Source: JAYWIG01 sp043789035
Lineage (GTDB): Bacteria; Pseudomonadota; Gammaproteobacteria; Burkholderiales; Burkholderiaceae_E
Direction of reading: 5' to 3'
Assembly: GCA_043789035.1 (NCBI GenBank)
Contig: JAYWIG010000190.1
Coordinates: 1-11,309 of the forward strand
Length of the DNA stretch: 11,309 nt
The notes under the pieces: generated by a model
The model's input: only the letters and a program-made list of their open reading frames with translations
Told to the model about the DNA's origin: nothing
Databases searched by the model: none
In this document: one piece after another, positions 7,822 to 11,309 of the stretch
How the letters are laid out: every line of letters begins with the position of its first letter
Position numbering within the stretch: the first letter of the stretch is position 1
Made by a program: the position numbers and the translations under genes

Positions 7822-7857
7822 GGTAAGCCAAATGGTGAGCCAAATGGTAAGCCAAAA
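7822..7857. repeat. Three tandem 12-bp repeats, candidate VapBC operator
   Basis: GGTAAGCCAAAT (7822-7833), GGTGAGCCAAAT (7834-7845) and GGTAAGCCAAAA (7846-7857) follow each other without gaps; units 2 and 3 each differ from unit 1 at one position. They lie 19-54 bases upstream of the vapB start codon, where the vapBC promoter or leader must be. The period is a little over one helical turn, which would put successive sites on nearly the same face of the DNA. This is a plausible cooperative operator for VapB/VapBC autoregulation; binding is inferred. Confidence 0.6.
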
Positions 7858-7930
7858 ACATCTAAAATGTAAGTCTTATTGGAGAAAAGAAGCGCTGCGC
7901 CATGTTGGATTGAGACTTCTACAATGATCG

Positions 7931-8016
7931 AGTTGGTGAGATGCAACTATGACGAAAACATCTCTGCTAATAGTCCTTTCGGACTAGAGCTGACCACCCT
8001 GTAGTGGGCAGCTTAG
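7931..8016 (+). other. Hairpin-rich intergenic stretch, possible structured RNA
   Basis: Several stem-loops follow each other between divergent vapBC and the ATPase gene. AGTTG/CAACT pairs 7931-7935 with 7944-7948. GAGATG/CATCTC pairs 7938-7943 with 7959-7964 and is mutually exclusive with the first. TAGTCC-TTTC-GGACTA is a perfect hairpin (7971-7986). AGCTG/CAGCT plus CCAC/GTGG with one internal mismatch forms a long stem over 7988-8013. No coding frame of note is present. It could be a small RNA, a remnant of a mobile element end, or a leader. No T-tract follows. Confidence 0.35.
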
Positions 8017-8072
8017 CCATGTAGCCCTTCGACCAAATCAGTATAGCGATCCTATTAAATCAATGTAATAGA

Positions 8073-8101
8073 TTGTTTTATAGATATGCCATGTCTATAA
8101 T
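8073..8101 (+). promoter_or_regulatory. Promoter of the ATPase gene, predicted leaderless transcript
   Basis: TTGTTT (8073-8078), a 17-bp spacer and a perfect TATAAT (8096-8101) form a good sigma70 promoter. The start codon ATG begins at 8108, seven bases after the -10 box, which is where transcription would normally start. No Shine-Dalgarno sequence fits between, so the mRNA is predicted to be leaderless. Confidence 0.65.
8079..8099. promoter_or_regulatory. 21-bp near-perfect palindrome over the ATPase promoter
   Basis: The outer arms TATAGA (8079-8084) and TCTATA (8094-8099) and the inner ATG/CAT pair around a central C at 8089; nine of ten symmetric base pairs match. It covers the promoter spacer and most of the -10 box, so a bound dimeric repressor would block RNA polymerase. 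The cognate regulator is not identified. Confidence 0.55.
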
Positions 8102-8107
8102 CCGTTC

Positions 8108-9337
8108 ATGAAATATCATGAGCGCTTAATTACTACACATCTGCAAGAGCTGGTTGTACAGTTCCCTGTAATAGTGCTTTCGGGCGCTCGTCAAGTAGGC
8201 AAAAGCACGCTTCTTGCCCACGCGCTGCCGCACTTTGATCGAATCACCCTAGATCCCGTGCAGGACGTAGGCAATGCACGCAAAGACCCAGAGTTATTTC
8301 TAAACAACCATCCAACACCGCTCGTGTTGGATGAAATTCAATATGCGCCGGAACTGGTACCAGTAATAAAACGCCGAGTCGATGTCACACGCCAACCCGG
8401 CCAATATGTTTTAACCGGCTCCCAACAATGGGCAGTGCTCAAAACGGCAAATGAATCTTTGGCTGGACGCGCCGTGTTTTTAGAACTCGAAGGGTTCTCG
8501 CTCGCTGAAGTTACTCAAAAAAGTTCAAGTTGGTTAGAACGTTACTTAAACGATCCAGCTGATTTCGTAGCAAGCCGTTGTTCGCGCCTAGAGCTACCGG
8601 AAACGATTTACGATTTTTTGTTTCGAGGTTGTTTACCCGAGGCGACTAGCATGCCATTGAAATTTTTGCGCAGGTATCACGACTCGTACTTAAGCACCTA
8701 CATTGAGCGCGACGTAAGGCTCATGGCCGACATCGAAGATAGGCAGCTGTTCGGACGTTTCACCCAACTTGTCGCTGCATTGACTGGGCAAGAAATCAAC
8801 CATTCGGAATTGGGTCGCGAACTCGGTGTTAGCTACAAAACAGCCCAGCGATGGCTTCGAATTTTGCGCGATACCTTCCAGTGGTTTGAAGTTCCTGCTT
8901 ACCATAACAACGCGTTAAAGCGCGCCAGTGGAAAGCCGAAAGGTTACTTTGCAGACACCGGTCTAGCGTGCGCGTTACAACGCATTTCGACCCCAAAAGC
9001 GCTAAGCGGACACCCTCTAACCGGTGCGCTTTTCGAATCGGCCGTAGGCTCGGAAATTCGCAAACAAATGGCCTGTATGGAAGCCGCTCCACGCGTACAC
9101 CATTGGCGTAGCTATGGCGGTTCAGAAGTTGATTTACTATTAGAACGTGATGGTATATTTTTTCCCATTGAAATTAAACTCGCATCACGTCCAAGTCGAT
9201 CAGATGCCCGGGGAATGGAAGCTTTTCGTACTGCGAATGCTCACCTGAACGTCGCTCCTGGCTTAATCATCGCTCCAGCGGATCATAAAATTCAAGTGAG
9301 TGACAACGATTGGGTATTGCCATGGGATAGCCAGTGA
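8108..9337 (+). CDS. AAA_14/DUF4143 family ATPase
   Basis: Protein of 409 residues, the normal length for this widespread prokaryotic family. The N-terminal AAA_14 domain has Walker A GARQVGKST (26-34), Walker B LVLDEIQ (72-78) and the TGSQ sensor-like motif (103-106). The middle part holds the family signatures RGCLPEA (173-179) and TYIERDVR (197-204), followed by a helix-turn-helix-like segment (NHSELGRELGVSYKTAQRWL). The C-terminal DUF4143 region carries EVDLLL (340-345) and IEIKL (354-358); D342, E355 and K357 have the spacing of a PD-(D/E)XK nuclease fold. The biochemical role of the family is not settled. The start ATG 8108 matches the family start MKYHERLI and appears leaderless. It is divergent from vapBC and alone on its strand. 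It is fully intact although the region downstream is decayed, which suggests selection. Confidence 0.92.
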   Translation: MKYHERLITTHLQELVVQFPVIVLSGARQVGKSTLLAHALPHFDRITLDPVQDVGNARKDPELFLNNHPTPLVLDEIQYAPELVPVIKRRVDVTRQPGQYVLTGSQQWAVLKTANESLAGRAVFLELEGFSLAEVTQKSSSWLERYLNDPADFVASRCSRLELPETIYDFLFRGCLPEATSMPLKFLRRYHDSYLSTYIERDVRLMADIEDRQLFGRFTQLVAALTGQEINHSELGRELGVSYKTAQRWLRILRDTFQWFEVPAYHNNALKRASGKPKGYFADTGLACALQRISTPKALSGHPLTGALFESAVGSEIRKQMACMEAAPRVHHWRSYGGSEVDLLLERDGIFFPIEIKLASRPSRSDARGMEAFRTANAHLNVAPGLIIAPADHKIQVSDNDWVLPWDSQ

Positions 9338-9721
9338 GCATCAATTACTTCGCTTGGTTCGATCTGAAACGAGCGCGCCAGAGCCTTAAACAAATAGCTC
9401 GACGAAAGGGTCTCCGCGTCCAAACTTACACGGGTAGGACATCAATATCTTGCCACAACCTTACTACTTGAGTAGCGCCACCAAACAATTAGTGGGCGGG
9501 TGAGTTTATTTTTCTTCTTTGATTCTTTCTTTTCCCCGCTCTCCTAATCTTCACATAACCATCACATTTCTACGACTACTATGATTTTATGCAGATGCTA
9601 GAGTCGATGCGAATAGCGGGATGCCGGAGGTACTCATCGGTGGAGTACCGTTAATCAAGATGAACTGGGTGTTTTGGGGCAGCAAGTGGGACCGGGCTGG
9701 GCTCGACACTAGCATTGTCCT
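9338..9721. other. Gene-poor stretch with a possible plus-strand coding remnant
   Basis: No complete gene is supported here. From 9338 to about 9580 I see only a small CTAC/GTAG hairpin and a pyrimidine-rich patch. From 9585 to about 9720 the plus strand has an open frame that reads like protein (MPEVLIGGVPLIKMNWVFWG followed by SKWDRAGLDTSIV), with an inverted repeat GGTACTC/GAGTACC (9629-9635, 9643-9649) inside it. The frame continues open to 9905 but from 9722 on it overlaps a minus-strand frame. No promoter or Shine-Dalgarno sequence supports it as an active gene; a fragment of a lost gene is the likeliest reading. Confidence 0.3.
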
Positions 9722-10671
9722 TCAAGAGCTTCTCAGTTTCTTGCTTACTGGGCATTCACCAAAGTTGGGGCTGGACGTTACCGGAAATACTTTAAGTACT
9801 GCGTCGAGTACTGCACCTAGTAAGATTTCTATCGACTTGGCATTCAGTGCATGCCAGACTAAAAAACAGGTGATGAAAGGCGAACTTGCCGTGTTTTTTC
9901 TGTGAGCGAGTTTGCAAGCATTTTTGGTTGAAGTGGAGCCCTCAAGTTGAATAGTCACACCGTTCTTACTGCTAGCAACTAGCAAAGAATTTGCACTACT
10001 TGAATACCGCTGCACCCCGGCCCTAGATGCTGATTCATTTGTTGAAAGAACAGTTGAGCCTTCGAACAAGCCATTGTTGTTCGAGATTTCATCTGCAATA
10101 TCTCGCAGCTCATTGACGATGTTTCGCGTATTCGAAGGCGTTGCATTACCGGGCCGAATATCGCCCGCTTGAATTGCACTTGAACCTGTGTTCGTCAAAC
10201 CATCTTTGTTAATCTCGTTTTGCGGCATTGCTGCGGTGTAGCCAGGTCCAGCCGCAACAATAGCTTGATTATTTGCAGACTGCCCGGGGCTAAGCTGCGA
10301 AGGAGGAGCAGACGTGTTTGTTCGAGTCTCTACATTAAGCATTTCGCCGTTTTGTGCTGCTCAAGGCGCGACGCCTGTAAAGTCAAAGTCAGGTAGTACG
10401 CCGTTGTCCAAGCTGCGCACGGCTGCGCGTACTTCGCCCATGTCAACGCCGCTTGTTAAATTCGAAAGGACAACATTAATAATGGCATTAACAGCGTCTG
10501 AACCAAATACCCCACCTAGCACTGAAGCAGCGACTACAACGCCCGCACCAACTGCGGCGATCCATCCCGCGACTTCATCCCTTGCGTATTGGACGATAAG
10601 GTCTAATGCCTCACCAATAATCGAGCGTGCGGAGTTGTGAGGCACAAAAAAAGAATGTTGTACAGCTTCAT
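9722..10671 (-). pseudogene. Broken gene for an unknown membrane-associated protein
   Basis: One reading frame runs through this stretch but is split by a TGA at 10363-10361; the same frame continues at once (AAQNGEMLNVETR) to a stop at 9722. Before the TGA it reads VPHNSARSIIGEALDLIVQY, then a glycine/valine-rich membrane-like segment (WIAAVGAGVVVAASVLGG) and DAVNAIINVVLSNL. After it comes a long Asn/Ser/Thr-rich polar part (NIVNELRDIADEISNNNG). No family is recognised. A CGA-to-TGA change would explain the stop. The original start may be ATG 10671, which overlaps the stop codon of the arsR remnant as ATGA; reaching the main frame from there needs one extra T in a run of seven (10646-10652), so a frameshift is also likely. 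The last 60 residues are less convincing as coding. Confidence 0.5.
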
Positions 10672-11010
10672 TTGGCTTTGGCTTTGGCTTTGGCTTTCTT
10701 AACAGTTTCAAGAGAAACACAGGATTTATCAACACAGCAGTTTTCTAATAAAAATTTGCTTAACTTTTAAACTTGCTCAGCATTAAGTCGATAGATTAAG
10801 TTTCGGCTTTGACGCTCCACTAATAGCAGTTCGGTATCCAACAAATCTTTTAGATGAAAGCACAAGGTGGCATTAGGAATGCCGAGTTTTTCAATAATTT
10901 GGCTTGGGGGTAAACCCAAAATCGCCACGCTGGGCAATAAGGCGAAATACATTGAGACGGGTTTCTTAACCTAATGCGAGGAGTACGGAAATGGCATCTG
11001 CGATGTTCAT
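10668..11010 (-). pseudogene. ArsR-family metalloregulator pseudogene
   Basis: Restoring three lesions gives a 113-residue ArsR/SmtB-type repressor, the usual size. It starts MNIADAISVLLALG at 11010. Codon 15 is TAA (10968-10966) where the family has glutamine (LGQETRLNVFRLL). A frameshift of one extra T lies in a TTTT run (10918-10921). The frame then reads LPPSQIIEKLGIPNATLCFHLKDLL, the winged-helix recognition region, and a basic hairpin (RQSRNLIYRLNAEQV). A second TAA (10769-10767) follows, then KLSKFLLENCCVDKSC and a lysine/alanine tail to TGA 10670-10668. Cysteines at restored positions 91, 92 and 97 resemble the C-terminal arsenite site of Acidithiobacillus-type ArsR, so an As(III)-sensing ancestor is likely (inference). 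The operator-like inverted repeat at its start is intact. No arsenic resistance genes are nearby. Confidence 0.85.
10674..10697. repeat. Four tandem GGCTTT hexamers
   Basis: Four perfect copies of GGCTTT. On the minus strand they encode the Lys-Ala repeat that ends the arsR remnant, or Lys-Pro in the frame of the downstream broken gene. The tract is prone to slippage but is a multiple of three, so copy changes would not shift frame. Confidence 0.8.
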
Positions 11011-11032
11011 ATTTCCAACTATTCGGAAATAT
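11009..11032. promoter_or_regulatory. Perfect inverted repeat at the arsR pseudogene start
   Basis: ATATTTCC (11009-11016) and GGAAATAT (11025-11032) are perfect 8-bp arms around an 8-bp spacer. The left arm overlaps two bases of the pseudogene ATG. A second, 12-bp palindrome GAAATATATTTC (11026-11037) overlaps the right arm. The form and place suit an ArsR autoregulatory operator, retained although the repressor gene is broken. Confidence 0.55.
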
Positions 11033-11050
11033 ATTTCACTTTTATGAAAT

Positions 11051-11169
11051 TTAGCTTTTATCTGAATCTCTAAGCTGCTCCAGATATTTTTAATTGGCGT
11101 TTAAATATGGTCGATCTGCAAAATCCTCATTGGCTACCTCAATATCGAAATGATCGGAAGTCACGGGCT
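11051..11169 (-). pseudogene. Short coding remnant with in-frame TAA
   Basis: Directly after the vapC copy, the minus strand reads PVTSDHFDIEVANEDFADRP then YLNAN, a TAA at 11092-11090, and KYLEQLRDSDKS to a stop at 11053-11051. The composition on both sides of the TAA is protein-like and in one frame, so this looks like the tail of a lost gene with a nonsense mutation. No start codon or ribosome binding site is evident and no family is recognised. Low confidence because of its shortness. Confidence 0.3.
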
Positions 11170-11309
11170 TTAAACGACTCCCGACACCCAGTCCATCGCC
11201 TGTGTACTCAAGCCAAGCTTTTTTCCTAACTTGATAGACCCTTTATCAAAGGTTAACAGTTGGCTGGCCGAGCCGCGAAATGCGAGATGCACGGCATCGG
11301 CAAAGTCCA
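11170..11309 (-). CDS. vapC: Second VapC-type toxin, 3' part, cut by window edge
   Basis: The last 46 codons of a PIN-domain toxin enter from the right edge. They read DFADAVHLAFRGSASQLLTF then DKGSIKLGKKLGLSTQAMDW and end VSGVV. The aspartates equivalent to D94 and D111 of the first VapC are kept and the frame is open, so the copy may be functional. It is 119 of 130 bases identical to the first vapC. Six of the eleven changes alter residues (L to V, L to F, F to S, T to A, V to M, A to G), and the C-terminus is one residue shorter. Its antitoxin and start lie outside the window. Confidence 0.85.
   Translation of the reverse strand, partial: DFADAVHLAFRGSASQLLTFDKGSIKLGKKLGLSTQAMDWVSGVV
11180..11309. 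repeat. Direct repeat, copy 2 (vapC 3' part)
   Basis: Second copy of the repeat at 7149-7278, in the same orientation and 4031 bases away. Recombination between the two would delete one vapBC plus the ATPase and all the pseudogenes. Confidence 0.85.

Noticed and set aside
7984..8016. Integron attC site
   Set aside because: The long hairpin lacks the RYYYAAC and GTTRRRY core sites, and no integrase is present.
10314..10640. Plus-strand frame opposite the broken gene
   Set aside because: Low-complexity Thr/Ser/Pro/Ala translation typical of an antisense shadow; the minus-strand frame is far more protein-like.
10672..10735. GTG 10735 as the start of the broken membrane-protein gene, with a Lys-Pro repeat tail
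   Set aside because: This stretch is the arsR C-terminal region read in another frame; the arsR frame gives the recognised ENCC motif and a Lys-Ala tail.
9722..11169. Stop codon reassignment (TAA or TGA read as an amino acid)
   Set aside because: Intact genes in the window end in TAA, TGA or TAG and contain no such internal codons; mutation of decaying genes explains the pattern better.

Overview
The window looks like a moderate-GC Gram-negative chromosome, most likely a betaproteobacterium (Burkholderiales). This is inferred from a serine/alanine-rich GGG-type lipoprotein, a TPR/aspartic-protease plus DUF4261-like pair and an ArsR-type regulator with an ENCC tail; no rRNA or marker gene confirms it. 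No tRNA, rRNA, CRISPR array, transposase or integrase was seen.

Left part (1-6660), envelope and periplasm genes. A large lipoprotein (63-2312) is followed by a probable two-gene operon: a membrane-anchored TPR protein ending in a retropepsin-like aspartic protease (2534-3673) and a DUF4261-like protein (3689-4585). A convergent hairpin separates these from a secreted coiled-coil protein on the minus strand (4626-5336). That gene shares a divergent regulatory region with an exported eight-repeat SEL1 protein (5495-6553).

Middle part (6660-9340), defence or stress-type accessory genes. A small C-terminally anchored membrane protein (6682-6999, minus) may be a decayed two-frame gene. Upstream of it is an intact VapBC toxin-antitoxin pair (7136-7803, minus), preceded by three perfectly spaced 12-bp tandem repeats. 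A hairpin-rich intergenic stretch separates vapBC from a divergent AAA_14/DUF4143 ATPase (8108-9337). The ATPase promoter overlaps a near-perfect 21-bp palindrome and predicts a leaderless transcript.

Right part (9340-11309), a gene graveyard, mostly on the minus strand. It contains a broken unknown membrane protein with an in-frame TGA, an arsR-type repressor pseudogene (two nonsense codons and one frameshift, with its operator-like inverted repeat still perfect), a short unknown remnant with an in-frame TAA, and at the right edge the 3' end of a second vapC. The second vapC differs from the first at 11 of 130 aligned positions. The two vapC copies are direct repeats about 4.03 kb apart that enclose vapB, the ATPase and all the pseudogenes, which suggests an accessory region that grew and decayed around duplicated toxin-antitoxin genes.
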